From the NCBI RefSeq assembly GCF_000699445.3, contig NC_067198.1, forward strand, positions 27,353,536 to 27,417,535: a stretch of DNA of 64,000 bases, given 5' to 3'. Shown piece by piece: positions 22,726-36,859 of the stretch (position 1 is the stretch's first letter; every line of letters starts with the position of its first letter). Source of the stretch: Schistosoma haematobium (Eukaryota; Platyhelminthes; Trematoda; Strigeidida; Schistosomatidae). The notes under the pieces are model-generated. The model saw only the letters and a program-made list of their open reading frames with translations, was not told the origin of the DNA and made no database searches. A program made the position numbers and the translations under genes.

Positions 22726-25660
22726 TTTTCTTTATATCCTGAAAATCTAACCATTGTGTATCAATAAAAATTTCTATAGTGATATTATTACTTCAGATTT
22801 ATTGAGAGAATAACATCAATTGAAAGTTCTTTATAATGTCACCTTGGTATTATTTTTTTTACTTAACTAATCTATGTAATTAGTTATTTAGATGTAGGAA
22901 AAATGGTATATTCATTCATCGTAAAGACCATTTAACACTTGTCAGTTTATTATCTACTTAAGTTGTCATTTTGTTAAAATTGAATAAAATATAAAAAACT
23001 AGTAAAAAGAAAGTATTACTTTGTCAAATATAATCAAATAAAAATGTCATTTAAAAAATGAATGAGACGAAAATAGGATCTAGGCATTTTACATGATGAC
23101 ATTCAAACAAAAAGAAGAGAAATTGACAGATTCTGCTAATTCCTGGAATTCTATATGTTTAAGAAAAGAAGAAATTAATTTATCTCCGATTGTATTCCAT
23201 TTAACTGAACCGGCGAGAAAGAATCGTTTTCTTCATTGAGTAAAACTTTTCACATTCATTGAAATGTAGTACACAATGATTGTCTCTAAATGTGACGGTA
23301 AATGTTATTTGTTATGACTGAAGATAGTAAATTAATGAACTTATAAAACAGAGGGCTTAAGATGTACAGTTATTTAATATAAGTGGAAACTTAACAGTTA
23401 CTCTGTAAATATTTAATGAGTATAATTGTTGAAAGACATATATATTTTCACAAATCACTTCTTTTATTATTTTGTAAATCATTTGTAATTTAGGATCAGC
23501 TGTTTTTTTAATTCAGATTCAATTTAAAAGTTATAATAATATCTTGTCAATCTACATGCAGTTATTATGAGCTCAGGTGAATACTGACAATCAAATTGTC
23601 AGTAATAAACTGTTTTCTCTTTACACAGCGGGGGTTGATGAACTGACTACAAAACATTCCTAATGTTCAAATAAATAAACATAATTATCTTAAAGTACTT
23701 GAATTGTGTATTGTGTGTTAACTCCATCAAAAAAGGGAATGCAATCATATAACCTTTAATATGAACACATAATCAAAACTAAAATATTAAAAATAATCAA
23801 GATGATTATGTATTCTTAAATCTTGAATTAAACTGTCCGTTTTTCAATCAAATTGCATTCTTATTAACATCGTATTTACGTTATCTCAGTGATATGAGAT
23901 TTCAGCAAAGTATACTAATTCAAAAGGATCTGGTTAGTACCGGTTTCTTCTCCTCATTGAAGAACTGACTGAAGTGAGATATTTGACTAAAACAGATAGT
24001 CTGCATCTGTAATTTATAACAACTGGTAATGCAGTGAAAATCAGTGGCTTTCTGGATCATCAGTTTATGCTTACGCACAATACTGGAAAACGGTAGCACA
24101 TAAAACGTTCTTGACGCGTCGTTTATCGTCAATTTGTGTTTTAGAATTCAAATAGTCATAATACATTCATTTCACCGAAACAATAGATAAAAATTGAAGT
24201 AGACTAATATGAATCCATTATATTTCTTGAATTCTTTTTTGATGAATTATAATCTTATTTTTTATTGGAAATAACATAATATTATGTAATGAACACGAAT
24301 GAATGTTAGTAGTTTGAAGAATATAAATGAACATTGATAACTTTTAATGGAGTATTATACACTAAACTCAATGAAGTGGTTAAGATAGACATTATCTAAA
24401 ACCAAACATGTGATAATATGGATTAAATTATACTTGAAAAGGATTAGTACAAGTTTTAAGAGCTAAATGAATGGAAACTACACAATGAATGAAAAGTTAT
24501 TTTGAGTGAGAGCAAAATAACAGTTAACTCACTGAAAAACTCATGACATTGATATTAATGAAAACCGAAACAAAAAAAATATGTTACTTCATAATGGATT
24601 TGATATAGACTCATTTCACCAAAATTATATTCACTGGTCGAATATAACATTTTATTTTATAGAGGTATATATTAGTAAATCTTTTATAATATTAGTTATA
24701 ACAAAGCAGGAACAAGCACACTTTGTGGTCCTATTTTTTTGCTGAATGTTTCAAGTTCGCTTTTCTTTCTGTTCGATGACACATGTTTAGTCTGTGTTGT
24801 TACACTTGTTTCCGCCATGATAAAGTTTTTTTTTAAAAAAAGTCTATTTAAATTATGATACTGTCGTTTGTTTGTTTGTTTTTCATTCAAATCTGTTACT
24901 TTTATGTTTTCTTAGTTTACATGATATTAGATGAATTAAAAAATGTACTACAGGAATAATGAAAGCCAAATAAATTTGTTATCCATTCATTATTTCCAAG
25001 ACCATTTGTAATCTTCATGTCGGTGTGTTGTTGTTTCTTTTGTTTGTTTTTTTCCTCGCTCTAAATCAATTGTACTTGCAATATTGAATTCAGTAGACAG
25101 AGAAATTAATGAACAAAACAGATTTTGTAGATGAAACTATTTCATGTAACTTTTTCTTGACTTAGTTTACTGGTAAAAGGTCATCATCCCTGTGTAAAAC
25201 AAAACTGGATTTTGTCAAAAAAATTTTTTTTTTGCTTTAGTGATGTTTTTTTTAAAAAAAATATAAATGCAATTTGTTTATTGAAACCCAGATACTGATT
25301 TATGGATCAGTTTCATAGTTGATGAAAGTTTTAGTATTTACCTGAACGTTCAAATAAATATTATTTTCGTCTAATATAAAGATAATAAAGTTAAACAATT
25401 AGACAATAAAAGAATAAACGTTTTTTTAAAAACTTGGGATTAATCATAGATAAAACTTACTCAAAAACTAATGAAATGATACTTTTTCATAGGAGTGTTT
25501 CAGTAATAGTAGCAAGTGATCAAGTTTGATCACAAAATAACAAGATTTAGACAATGTAATTAGGTTTGTGACAATAGTCAGATGTTATTAGTAAACATTT
25601 AATCATTCTTTTTTTTGTAACATGAAGCATGATGTTGGATGAGACTCTAGTACTAACGAA
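22726..25660. other. AT-rich spacer
   Basis: Nearly 3 kb without a recognisable gene or repeat. Minus open frames at 23920-24132 and 24696-24890 show no domain or splice support. Confidence 0.45.
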
Positions 25661-25669
25661 CAGCACACA

Positions 25670-25925
25670 AGACTTGTAGTGAACAAGAACACCAGTGGGG
25701 ACAATCGGATGTATCAGAGCACAAAAGTACAGAGCATCTCACTAAAATTTGAGAACCATATAGTAATTAGTTAATTTGCAAAATATCAATAAGTTGTCTC
25801 AAACTTGACTGTTCCTTTTGCAAATATCAGTCGATTGTCTCAGATTTCCTTGTTCATGCATTTTCTTATCAATCGTGTTCCGTTTCCATTCTTTCCTTGT
25901 CGATCTTCTACTGAAATACAATAAA
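25670..25925 (+). repeat. LTR-like repeat, copy 1
   Basis: Similar to 53045-53314 (reverse strand) and, over its right half, to 48285-48475. Shared landmarks: tgtagtg at the start, aacacc..tggggacaatcg, atttgcaaaatat, gattgtctcagat, tccattct and cgatcttct. The TG start suggests a solo LTR, but a 3' CA end and target duplication are not seen in this copy. Confidence 0.55.
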
Positions 25926-26935
25926 AGTAGATTATCACGATAACGTGAGTCTGATATACAAAAATTTAACATAGTTATTACAAACTAATATTATACTAAA
26001 TATATGTTGACCAGGTTTATAACATGCTAACAGATGAAAGTTATCAATGTATTTACAAACATACATCAGAGAAGTATCTACATCACGAAAATATTCAACT
26101 TAAATTTGTTCTTATTTATTTGGATATCAATAAAGACTAAATAATAATGTAAAAAGCAACGTGTTTTACGCATAAGTTCAGAAGAAATGAACTCCATAGT
26201 ATGCATGTTAGATACTTAGAAATGAGAGACAGAACGAGGTGGAGGGCACAGTAACTTCAATGAAACTTTATCAATTCTCATAAGAACAGGGGTAAAGGAT
26301 ATCAGACCCATGACAATTGGATAATTATTAATAGGGTTGTGTTTTGAGGAGAAAAGTTTAATCATGGGTCGATATCAGCTGATAGATGACTATAAATTAA
26401 GTTTCACGAATATGATATATTCAGACCAATAAATTGGGACCGATCAGTTAGTGTTTCAAACTTTAGAAGGTTTTTCTTACAGCATGATATTTAATATCAG
26501 AGAATGGTTATTTTCTAATTACAAACAACAAATTACGTAAATCCTTTGACGGAACATTTAAATAATAGACACATGGAAAAAAGTAAATTATTCTTAAACG
26601 GGCCTTCTCAAAGTTTTAATTGGAGGCCATGACCAGTAGATTCTCTGAAGATATATTTAAAGGATAACTGTTATATTAAGCTTAAACTAAGAAAATACTA
26701 ATTGTTTATCGCGACTAACTCTTGAATAGCTTTTGGCCGGAAATATAAATTTCTCGACTAAATATATTGTGGCATGAACTGATAGATGAATAAGGTAATA
26801 AATTGTTATCATAATTAGCTATGGCTCTTGAATCAAGCACTGGTAAGTACATGGTTTTTTTACCATAAAGAGGGTTTATGGGTTTCATAAAGTTTCTATC
26901 ACAGGCAAAGGAAAGTGATCGCACGACACTATAAA
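25926..26935. other. AT-rich spacer
   Basis: Nothing recognised. 26210-26400 is somewhat less AT-rich but matches nothing else in the window. Confidence 0.4.
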
Positions 26936-26939
26936 CTGA

Positions 26940-27110
26940 TTAAAGTTAGACATCTACACCATGAGATGCTCACCGTGAGACTATAAGACCTCCTTTACAG
27001 TAAGGTTGTGGGTCTGTACTGTCAAAAATTCTCTCACTAGAACAACACAGCTGTTTAGTACCAGCTGGTTTTCAACTGTCACTAACTAGTATCAACTCGT
27101 GATGTAAACC
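26940..27110 (+). mobile_element. Very old family B SINE
   Basis: Weak but collinear match to family B: gttagacat..acacc leader, gtgagactataag head, ctagaacaacacagctgt in place of the ribozyme 3' half, then ggttttcaactgtcacta and a tail ending tcgtgatgt. All functional parts have decayed. Confidence 0.5.
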
Positions 27111-27240
27111 ACAAGATAATTACCATTCACACGCTATAATTTCATAAAAATGAATATACAATATTCATTCAGAAATCCTACTCTGTTCTGTTAGGATATT
27201 CGGAAAAATATACTAATAATTATCATGTTAAGTCTAATGG

Positions 27241-27548
27241 TGTCCTTGGACTTTAAATGGGCATTCCCTATTGGTCAATATTTGTTTCACTTGTTAAATA
27301 TTGTACAAATGTTGCTTTTCATTTTATGGTACGATTTGGTCTGCTTGATTGGTATATAAACAGAGTATGTTTGAAATATAATGATTCATATCCCAGAGGC
27401 TGAGACTTGCGTTCTGGATTCAACTGGCTGGGCTAGACAGCTAAGCAGGGCCAATCGGGACTTTAGGTCGTTCGTACGTGTTTTACGTGTCATTGATCCG
27501 ATCGATAAATACGCTGCTCGTTCTTATCTGCAGTCACAAGATACAACA
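27241..27548 (+). repeat. Candidate solo LTR
   Basis: A GC-richer block starting TGTCC and reaching a CA end at 27548 (308 bp), with a TATA-like box at 27353-27360 (tatataaa) about one third along, the usual LTR layout of U3 promoter then R/U5. The open frame at 27381-27638 crosses it but looks incidental. No matching second LTR or clear 4-6 bp duplication was found, so the 3' edge is uncertain. Confidence 0.4.
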
Positions 27549-27639
27549 GGATCTAAGATACTTGATACTGGTTTTGCATATAATTCTGTTTTAAGTTACC
27601 ACGCTGGATCTATTTCGTTAATCATATTTTGTTCCTGAT

Positions 27640-30600
27640 TATATTGTAAAGATCAAACTACAAACATCCAACAAAAATTACAGTTTAAAGTGTTTGACTA
27701 ATTAATACAAAAGACGTTGCACAACTTTACCAAAAAAATATTCAAATAAACCTACCAGAATAGTATTCTTTTAACAAGAATTATACTGAATTTGGAAATA
27801 TCTTATGAAAGCACTGATAATGAACTGAGGTAATTTTGAACTTAACTGTAATATACCACGTGAATCATTGATGAAAGAGCTTTTATGAAAGAAATGAAAG
27901 AAAAAAAACATACATACACACGTAATGATATTCTATTGATAAAGATAAGTTAATTAGTCTCAAAAAATATATAACAAGCATAAACATATAGCTCAACATT
28001 GGTAACAGTCTCATATAACATGAAAAACAAACGAATGATGTGCAATAAATTGGTAAATAACAATTATGAAACATTAAATAAGCTTGTCAATTATTCTATA
28101 TACATATTAATCTAATCAATTCATATGTGCTACACTTAAAATAAACCTAATTTCTAATCTGTAAGCTCGTTTCTATCGTTCTAATGTAATCTATACTTGG
28201 GTTATTATTTTTTATCAGAAAAAAAAGAGAATAAACAACTCACTTTTCAACTACATATCTATGCAAATGTATGATATTTTAAGAAATAACTTACATTATA
28301 AAGAAAAAATAATAATAAATAACCTAAACAAGTAACAACTGTATACATAGTGAATGTAATCTACATTATTAGAACTAGTTACATTACCAAAGTAGAAAAA
28401 AAATTTTTACTCCTTTTTACTACTACTACTACCACTAATTATTATTACTATTATTATTATTATGATAATGTAAATCATAAGGAAGAAAATTTTCATTGTT
28501 CATTTTAGGGAAATTTTTTTATCCTTGACTAATGATTATTAGTACAGAAAATTTTTTAAAATTAAAAAAAATTCTTTTTTGTTTCTATACGATTTAATGA
28601 AATTTTGCAGACATTTAAGGAATCACGTTTTTTTTCTTTAATACCCTTTTCATCAATTATTATTATTATCATTATTATTACCATTATTATGATTAATTTA
28701 CGAATACTTTTGTTGCTCCATATTTATTTTTTTTCATTTTGTCTACCGTAACCATAACAACTTACTCATGTTTCTTGTGTGCGATTGCGTCATAGTTTCA
28801 TTCTTGCTAAAGGGAATATTGAAAGTAATTATTTATATATAAGTAATATAATATGTAAGTAATATATATATATATACATATATATATATTACTTATGAAA
28901 TAAATAACTTTATGCATGTTAAACAAAATTACATTTCTTATACATTTTACTTATATATTCAAATCAATGTATGTGTGAAAGACTTAAATCCTATGAAGTT
29001 ATTTCTTAGAACATTATATGTTATTCTAGCTTTTTGTTTTAGAAAAAAAATGAATGTATCATAATGAAAGCTATAAGATAAAGAAAGACACAATAAACTT
29101 AGAATCTTTTAAGAGAGGATTTGAGAAAAACGTTTAGAGAGACTATATAATCTATGAACAAATCAATCAGATAGTTTATCTTGAATTTTGATGCGAAATT
29201 CATTTATTCATTTGATTAGATACTGTTTTGGCATTATAGTCAATATTAGGTCGTGATGAAAACATTAAATCTAATTCTTAACCCTAAGGTTCAACTGTAA
29301 AATCTAATTCCTTACACTATTATATAAATCACATTTGACCCTAGTAAGTAGGTGAATATTCCGAGGTCATTTTAGCGTTATTCAGCGGTTGTCCAAAAGT
29401 TATAATCTCACTAAATATTCTCTTAAATACGTTGAAAGACATATATTAGCTTTATCGACAAGAACATTTGATGCTTCTAAATTCAACTGATTCCTAACAA
29501 GTTCAGTGATTTGAATATACATCAAATATGAACATTCATGTTTCACTATGTTTAACAAACATTTTAAAAAAATTATCCTACCCTATCCGTAATTAGAGCC
29601 AGTATACATTCAAATAAATACCTATTCATTTATTTAATGGGCAAAATAAAAATACCTTAAATCACCCTATGAATATTTGACTAATTTGGATTGCAATATA
29701 ATTTACAAAATGCATCCATTCTTAGTTAATTTTATTACACAAAATAATTTTGTCCATCCCATATAATAATCTCTTCCCTATTGTCTATCACTTCTTAATA
29801 CTTTTACTGTCATAATGCTATCTAACTTAGGTAATTCACAGAATCAGTGTACGATTACTAGAACATACTTCTCATTTTGGTTCCCCATACTTCGAGTACT
29901 ATTTTATTTCTATTTTTGTAAGAATGTATTTACTTCATACTCTAGAATGTATTGAAAAGAAAATAATTTAGAATAATGAAATATTTTCAGGTAATGACCT
30001 TTACTAGTTGTGAAAGGAAATAAATAAATCAATATTAACGGGTGGACAATGAAGTTAACACTATGACAGGTCTTTGTACTTTTCCTAATGATAGGTTGCT
30101 AAATTCTTTTGTATCATTGATAAGAAATGTGAAGTACACGTAGTTTTCAGCTGGACTATGTACGTAAATGTATAGACAATGAAAAATAAAATGATAATGT
30201 TTGTAATTCTGGGGTCATATAACAGCGTGTGCTCTATATTACATCGTATACTGTGAGAAAATCATACTTTTGATGGGTAGAATTCTAACGGATATTTTCT
30301 TTTTTCATGTTTAAAAAATCATTACTAGTTCACTTACAATGGTAATAATAACAATTAGTTGGAAATTACTTAATATTTGTTATTTCATCTCATAATTATT
30401 ACCTATTGAATAAGTAATCTGACAACTGTATTATTACAAATGAGGGTAATAAAGAACGACTGATTACTAGGTTTGTAATTCTACAATTCTTGTATAATCA
30501 CAAAAAGCAGTTGGTGATAAAGCTACAAAGTACCAACTACAATTATTATGAAACCTAGGTTTAGTGCAGAAAATCAAGGTACAGACCAGTGTATTCGATC

Positions 30601-30650
30601 TAAAGGCAAATTTTTGTATTAATACGGACGATGTTACTTGGTTTCCTAAA
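27640..30650. other. AT-rich spacer with simple repeats
   Basis: ATT/ATG trinucleotide tracts near 28420-28465 and 28660-28690, and a TA-rich near-palindrome at 28856-28895. No gene seen. Confidence 0.5.
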
Positions 30651-30654
30651 TCGG

Positions 30655-30725
30655 AGTAACTAACGTTTGAATCCACAAGCCAGTGGTTGGAAGCGGAGTT
30701 CTTTAATTATTGAGCTACCACACAT
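30655..30725 (-). mobile_element. Possible tRNA-headed SINE remnant
   Basis: The minus strand contains TGGTAGCTCAATAA (A-box-like) and GGATTCAAACG (B-box-like) about 45 bases apart, as in a decayed tRNA. The following 200 bases have no match in the window. It could be chance. Confidence 0.3.
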
Positions 30726-32016
30726 AAATCCTGAATCCTAAGAACTGACATGCCAAAAGATCAATTACTTCTTTAGTTTCTTATTTGGAATATTATTTAG
30801 AATAAAATACATGTCAGTGGTCAAATATAATCTAGATGGGAAAACGTCTACATTTAAATATTCTTTACAACGATATATTGTATATACGTGTGAAGATAAA
30901 CTAAGAATGATAAATAGTAGAAAAATTGTGAAATGTACGTGATATTCATCACTGTTTTTATTCATCACAAGTGTTCGTTCAAAGCTAATCTACTTTATGA
31001 ATTCAAATCAGTCAGGTTAAAAAGAAGCGGCTAGCGGTAAAAGACTATTAATATAATAGGCTAAATCTAATAAACTTAAACAATGAAAGTGGAAGTGTAA
31101 AGAAGATGATAACATCAGTATTTTCAGGCCACCTTGCAATACAAGATCATAAATTTTTCGATTTACGGACAATCTTAATTGTAAATAAGTTTGGACATAC
31201 ATTGTTTGGATACACATTCTTGTACTTTTTGTTCTGATGACAATCACTCCAGTTACTTAACAAATGCAAAGCCTGATAGTTTCTAAAACTTCAATTCGGA
31301 CCCTCAACTTTCCTGTATGTGAGTGAATATTGTTGACAATTATAGTGATGTTCAACTAATATGGCTAGTATTTAATACTTTACGGTCTAAAAGACATATG
31401 ACAACTGTTTATTAAAACAAATGGATTTAAAGTAAATCATTTTAACTTTTCTATTAATGTTTGTAAATAAAATGCTGGATAGTGAATAAGTAGATTAAAA
31501 TTCTACAGTATATAAAATAACAATAAGAATAGGATCTGATGAAGCTACAATGCAATATATCAACATAAAGAAATAACTTTTATAGTTAAACTTAATTTTA
31601 CTGACCAACTAGAACAATATTTCTTTTATTTAAAGAAATAAGAAAATTACAAAACACTGACAATCATGTGATGTCTTAATTGTACTCAGATAAATGTTCT
31701 TTTGTTCTGTCGACTTTGTAAATGTTACCAAGTGGAATATATTATATTATGAATCAAGAATTTAAAGATGAATAAACCTATTTGAAGTAACTATTGATTT
31801 TCTATTTTAAATAATTGGATACAGATGAAAATCTTGACAGTATTTCCTTTGGATATGACGTAATAGTTGAAGATGCATGACAAGTTATTTACATCGTACA
31901 AATAACAATCAATTTTGTTATGCTTAATTGGACAGCGTTTTATTTATATGCTTAATCAGCAAACAGAACGTTTTTTCTTGTAAAGGAGAATAACTATGGG
32001 GAAATTCTTACTCCAA

Positions 32017-32062
<46 letters not shown>

Positions 32063-32940
32063 TCACTACTTAGTTTAACAACATTTTCAACAAGCAACTA
32101 AAGAAATTGTTTAAAATACCATTACAGAATATAGGAAATATCACGTTTCTTATCATATTTGTGTAATAAACCGTATAAATTATCGAGTAAAATATACCAT
32201 TAGCAACTAAACAGTAAGGTCAATGTGGTTTTATGACCTTGTTTTATATCATTATGATCAACTTTTAAAAATATTACTTCCAACCAATACATTTACCTTG
32301 GATTATTATTTGAAATAAATAAAAGTTAACATTTTAATTTACTTGGGAAGGTCATTTCTTCAATAACTACTGATGTTTCTCAACACATCCTGAAACACTA
32401 ATCACTACTAATTATACAAACGTATTCTTTATGTTCATAATATATGTCTTCTATCGCCTGTTGACGATTTTTTAGTATATTGCTTCTGCTATGCCAAAGG
32501 CTTGTTATTAAACCATTTATTGGGTTTATTTATTCACATTATACCGGCAATGATGAGTAACTTGGACGATATTGTCAAGTTTTTGATGGCTATAGTTTTG
32601 GATCGATGGCAGTTGTAGTACCATGATATTACCAAAAAATTTCATCTTGATCTACATATATGAATAGACCTTGTAGAGTACTTTTACTTTGAATTATGAC
32701 ACGGTTAACACTTTTCGGTAGGACATACTTACGGCGTCAGCTGAAATGATATCTCTTTAAAGCATATCAATCTCATTGCGAGCAGAGATATGTGAACAAT
32801 TTGTTTTGACAGAAGACATAAATTTCAAGACTATATTTTAGACTGTTTTATTGCATTGTTTTTATATTTGTACCCAATTAGAAAATATTATATGTGTGTA
32901 TATATAGCGTGTAGTATCAAATATTACAACATGGTGAACA
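30726..32940. other. AT-rich spacer with long TA tract
   Basis: A (TA)n tract occupies 32024-32059. Open frames at 30765-30968 and 31017-31247 have no support as genes. Confidence 0.5.
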
Positions 32941-32949
32941 GATTCATAT

Positions 32950-33305
32950 CCCATTGAAATCACGAACCGATCCAAGTTAGACAACCATTAAAAACCTAGA
33001 AGCACTAGACGTCAGTTTCACCTAAGCATGGAACTCCTCAGCAGTGCGCATCCATCACCCCGCAAGCCGGGACCCAATGGTATTAATTTTCAACCCCAAC
33101 CAATCTACAACATTGCGTGACCGTCTTCGGTTGTCTTTAGTGGGTCACCACCTCAAATCCGACACGGATTAGCTCCACTGGTCACAGCTTTTCACTAGAA
33201 TTTCAAAACTTTTCACTCGAAGCTAATCACTAGTTAGCCTATGGTAATTGCCAGCAAGGGGTTATAGATATTACTAAATTTCATTGAAATCGTAAACCGA
33301 TTACC
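32950..33305 (-). mobile_element. Family B SINE, decayed, head deleted
   Basis: Minus strand: leader region (caagg ggttatag.. 33240-33275; the agctaatcc-type block near 33160), most of the tRNA head missing, ribozyme remnant (33000-33050) and tail. The GAAAC motif is lost (gtttcacct). A direct copy of the tail end recurs at 33284-33305. Confidence 0.75.
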
Positions 33306-34003
33306 GATTCATTTTTATTCATGTTGCATTATGTCAACTGTATTTTCTGTCAGATGATTACATGAATATTATTATACTATTATTTTCAACCAAAACGTTA
33401 AAACTCGAACACTTTTTTTAATAAAAGCATTGAAAATTGGTTTTCAAGTACCATCTATATAACCTAGACTAAGAAATATAACACTTTACTGAAATCTTCC
33501 AGATGGCCTGTTTGAATATCTGGGCTACCTGTTCCTGTCTTATGGATATTTCAACAAGTTATCTGTTTTCATGTTTGTTTTAACACATCATTATGCCCAT
33601 TAGTTGCATGACCTATTTGTGACAAGTTTACGGTATTTCACTGCACAAGTTACAAAATGGCCCAATCAGAGATATCGTGGTTGCTGGCAATATACATCGA
33701 AATAAATGTATATTATTCAAATGTCGATTTCCGAACTACTAACAGTTAACTGGCGATCACCCAATATTTATCGTCAGGATCGATCAAGAAATAAGAAAAT
33801 GAAACTTATTGAAATACTCTGCGCTGAGACTTATATATTATACCAAAAACATAATATTGAATAAAGCCACTAGGTAATAATAATATTTTATTTTATATAA
33901 TAATACAATAATCATACTTATATATTGAAAACCTGTAGTAATAATAATAATAATCAATAAATTCATATAACTCAATTTATTTTTTAGTGAATATAAATTC
34001 AGT

Positions 34004-34303
34004 AGTTGAAATCATGAGTCAATTGAAGCTAGACCACAATGGAAAACCTGGGAGTTAGACATTAACACCGTTGGATGCCGGCCGGCTCAGTGGTCTAACA
34101 ATTAAGCGTTCGCGCGCAAGATTGATAGGTCCTGGATTCGGATCTCGCGAGGAGGCGTTATGGTGGATGCGTACTGCTGAAGAGTCTCATACTAGGACGA
34201 AACAGTTGTCCAGTACTTCCAAGTTTTCTATGGTGATCTAGCTTCAATTGACTCATGATTTCAACTATTGAAATTATTAAAATCTTCACAAAACTCCTTC
34301 TGA
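34004..34303 (+). mobile_element. Family B SINE with 15-bp target duplication
   Basis: Perfect 15-mer gaatataaattcagt at 33989-34003 and 34304-34318. An inverted tail of about 45 bases (34004-34050) is followed by the forward unit: leader stub, tRNA head (34077-34150), ribozyme and tail. It shows the insertion signature most clearly of the B copies. Confidence 0.92.
34171..34216 (+). ncRNA. Hammerhead ribozyme with compensatory change
   Basis: Core CUGAAGA (34177-34183) and GAAAC intact. Stem I is GUACUG/CAGUAC: the second pair is U-A where the other B copies have C-G, so both strands changed and pairing is kept. Stem II is 4 bp with a terminal wobble. The stem III loop has changed too. Cut after C at 34210. 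Confidence 0.88.
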
Positions 34304-34319
34304 GAATATAAATTCAGTG

Positions 34320-36570
34320 AAAATTTCCTGTGAGAATTATTTGAACAAATAAGAATTTTTAACAAATAATAAAAGATTGTTTTGTTTGTCAATACAAAAT
34401 AAAACGATGAATCAGCAAAAAGAGATTTTCTTTTTCTTTACTGAATTATGTTGTTTACAATGTATATTGTAAAATGATTAACATTTATTGGACATAAGTT
34501 ACAACTCATCAAAAATTCAATATGAATTGTTTATATGTTACTTATTTCTGTGGAATCTTCTTTTCTTTTATCTGGTATTCATTCCAATGTATTCATTGTG
34601 AAGAAAAAGAAAAGCCAACAGTACTGGTTTATTCATTCGTTAGTCAATCAAGAAAATGTAAGTTTAAATAATCATGAATATAATTTATTTGAAAGTGAAT
34701 AGGTTGATAGTGAATAAACAATAATTGAAGAGAAAAACGTTTCAAGTATGTTAGCGTACATCAACAAAGTATACAAATAAATAAACGTCAAAGAAACTAA
34801 ATCAAGGTCGATTTTTGTTCTTTGCTACGTTTTTTAAAAACATATTTCAACTTGGTGTATATTTAAAATAATTTAATCAACCGTAAGTATTTTAAATAAT
34901 CTAATGGGTAATCAATTGAGAACTTATCTAAGCTCGTTTACATTGACTAAGATTGAGAAAATGATGAATGGAAATTGTAACGAATTCTAGAAAAGTATGT
35001 ATGTTTTGTTGGCTAAGTTAAGCATATTCTCTACTGATGAATGATTTTAATGAATTTTTCAGGCTGATTTAGTAAATGATGATGAGGAAGAAATATTCTC
35101 AAGTATGGTCAAAAATCTTTGTTCAGTAATTTGCTTGAATAATTATTGGACAAAAGGCTTTGATTGAGACAAACCTAATAGATATAATTTGATATCTAAG
35201 CTAAATTGTAGAAAACACTTTCTATTATTCTGAATGTTTACATATTTGTTCAGTGTGTGATTACAGTTATTGCACAATCTCATATTCTCTGAAATGAACA
35301 GTCATTGTAGTGAAATATCAAGTTTAAAAAAAACCGAAAAATTGCAAAATATTTGACCATAGTGTTTGAGTTATACAATCTAGAGTAATGTCAAACGATA
35401 TCTTTAGATGAGGAGCGAGTGTCTTTTAATTATGTGAGAACTTGGTTCAGTTGTAATGATTTTTTTCTTTATGCTAATGTTCTCATATCGTTCACACTTT
35501 ACAGCAACCTTTTTGATAGTCATTCATCTTTTGGTAAACACTGAACTTTTACTAAAGCATATTTATCAAATAGTTCTGTTTTTCAGTTGAATAGTTGTTG
35601 AACATTATGGAAATCGTAAACATGTAAACTCGTTACTTCACCAGAAATACTATCACTTCACATAACTTCTTTAAAAATAGGTTAGATGAGAGATTTTGAA
35701 TCAGTACATTATGCCTTTCTAGAGTTTAACCATACCTGAGCAAATGTTATTCTATCCTTCATTAACAAATTCGACGGTGGTAACGTAATGGTACTAAAAG
35801 TGAAAGTGCAAGCATTTTAGGTACTAAGAGGTGATTATACTAATTCTTGCTAAGCAACCAGAGTTTAAGACTTCTACTATATATGATTTATGTATGATTC
35901 TGTGTACACTTGAAATCTAGTAGTATATGTCATAAATCACGTAGGTTTCCAAGTCCAGCTAACTGAAATATTATTTAACAATCAGAACAATAATATCATA
36001 GTAAATATTTAATGTATTTTTGAAAAGATCCTAAATTTATGTAATCGGTTTTCAAAGACAATGATTATTCACCTTTAATTTCAAATGGATTTTATGTTTT
36101 GATTATGAGAAACCATTTGGGTGAAATATTAAAACAAACTAAAATGTTTGTTTTTATTCCCAGAAAATGCATGAATTCATACATACAATGTTATGAAATC
36201 TTCAGGTAAATACAGAATGTCAACTAAAGTGCAATGATGTGGGGAATTTTTGATGCAAAACTTTGAACTTTAAGCTCAAAACTCTTTGCGTTTATCTTAA
36301 ACTGACATTTCGAAGTACTTAAGCTATAAACGTAATCTGTTGCTAAATGAGGTTGCATTAGTATTAACAAAATTACAAACTTTACGATGAATGTTCCAGA
36401 TGATAACTGAGTGATTGTTTGGTTTTATATAATTTGACTTGAACAGGAAATAAACTTACTATCTACAGTTTATTCTTCCTCTACATCAACTTAACTGATT
36501 TGTTTTAAGACTATTTAATTTTGTCATGTTTTATCTGCCTTCAACCAAATTGTTAATTTTACTGAATCAA
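34320..36570. other. AT-rich spacer
   Basis: No gene or repeat recognised over 2.2 kb. Confidence 0.45.
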
Positions 36571-36574
36571 TATA

Positions 36575-36800
36575 TGTTAGACCACCACTGAAAGCCTGAA
36601 AGTGGTAAACGGCCGTTTTGTTCTGGTATAGGTCTCCTCAATAGTGCGTGTTCATGATCCCGCACGTGGTGTAGAAATCGATGACCTCCGATTTCGCGCG
36701 AATGTTCAACCCCCAGACCACTGAGTCGGCATCAAACGGTGTTAATATCTATCTTCAAACAATCCACTATATCGCGCTACCATTTTCCATTATGTTCAGT
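36575..36800 (-). mobile_element. Family B SINE, decayed
   Basis: Minus strand: leader, tRNA-like head (about 36660-36735, gagtcggcatc end), ribozyme remnant with core changes (UUGAGGA, AAAAC) and tail. The ribozyme is dead. Confidence 0.78.
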
Positions 36801-36859
36801 GAGTAAATGCCTTCAGTGATTACAGGTTTTCAATTTAGTCTAACACTGATCAGTTCAGG

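Noticed and set aside
27381..27638. 85-codon plus-strand open frame
   Set aside because: Coding-like in composition but lies downstream of a TATA box in an LTR-like block and has no recognisable domain; more likely R/U5 sequence.
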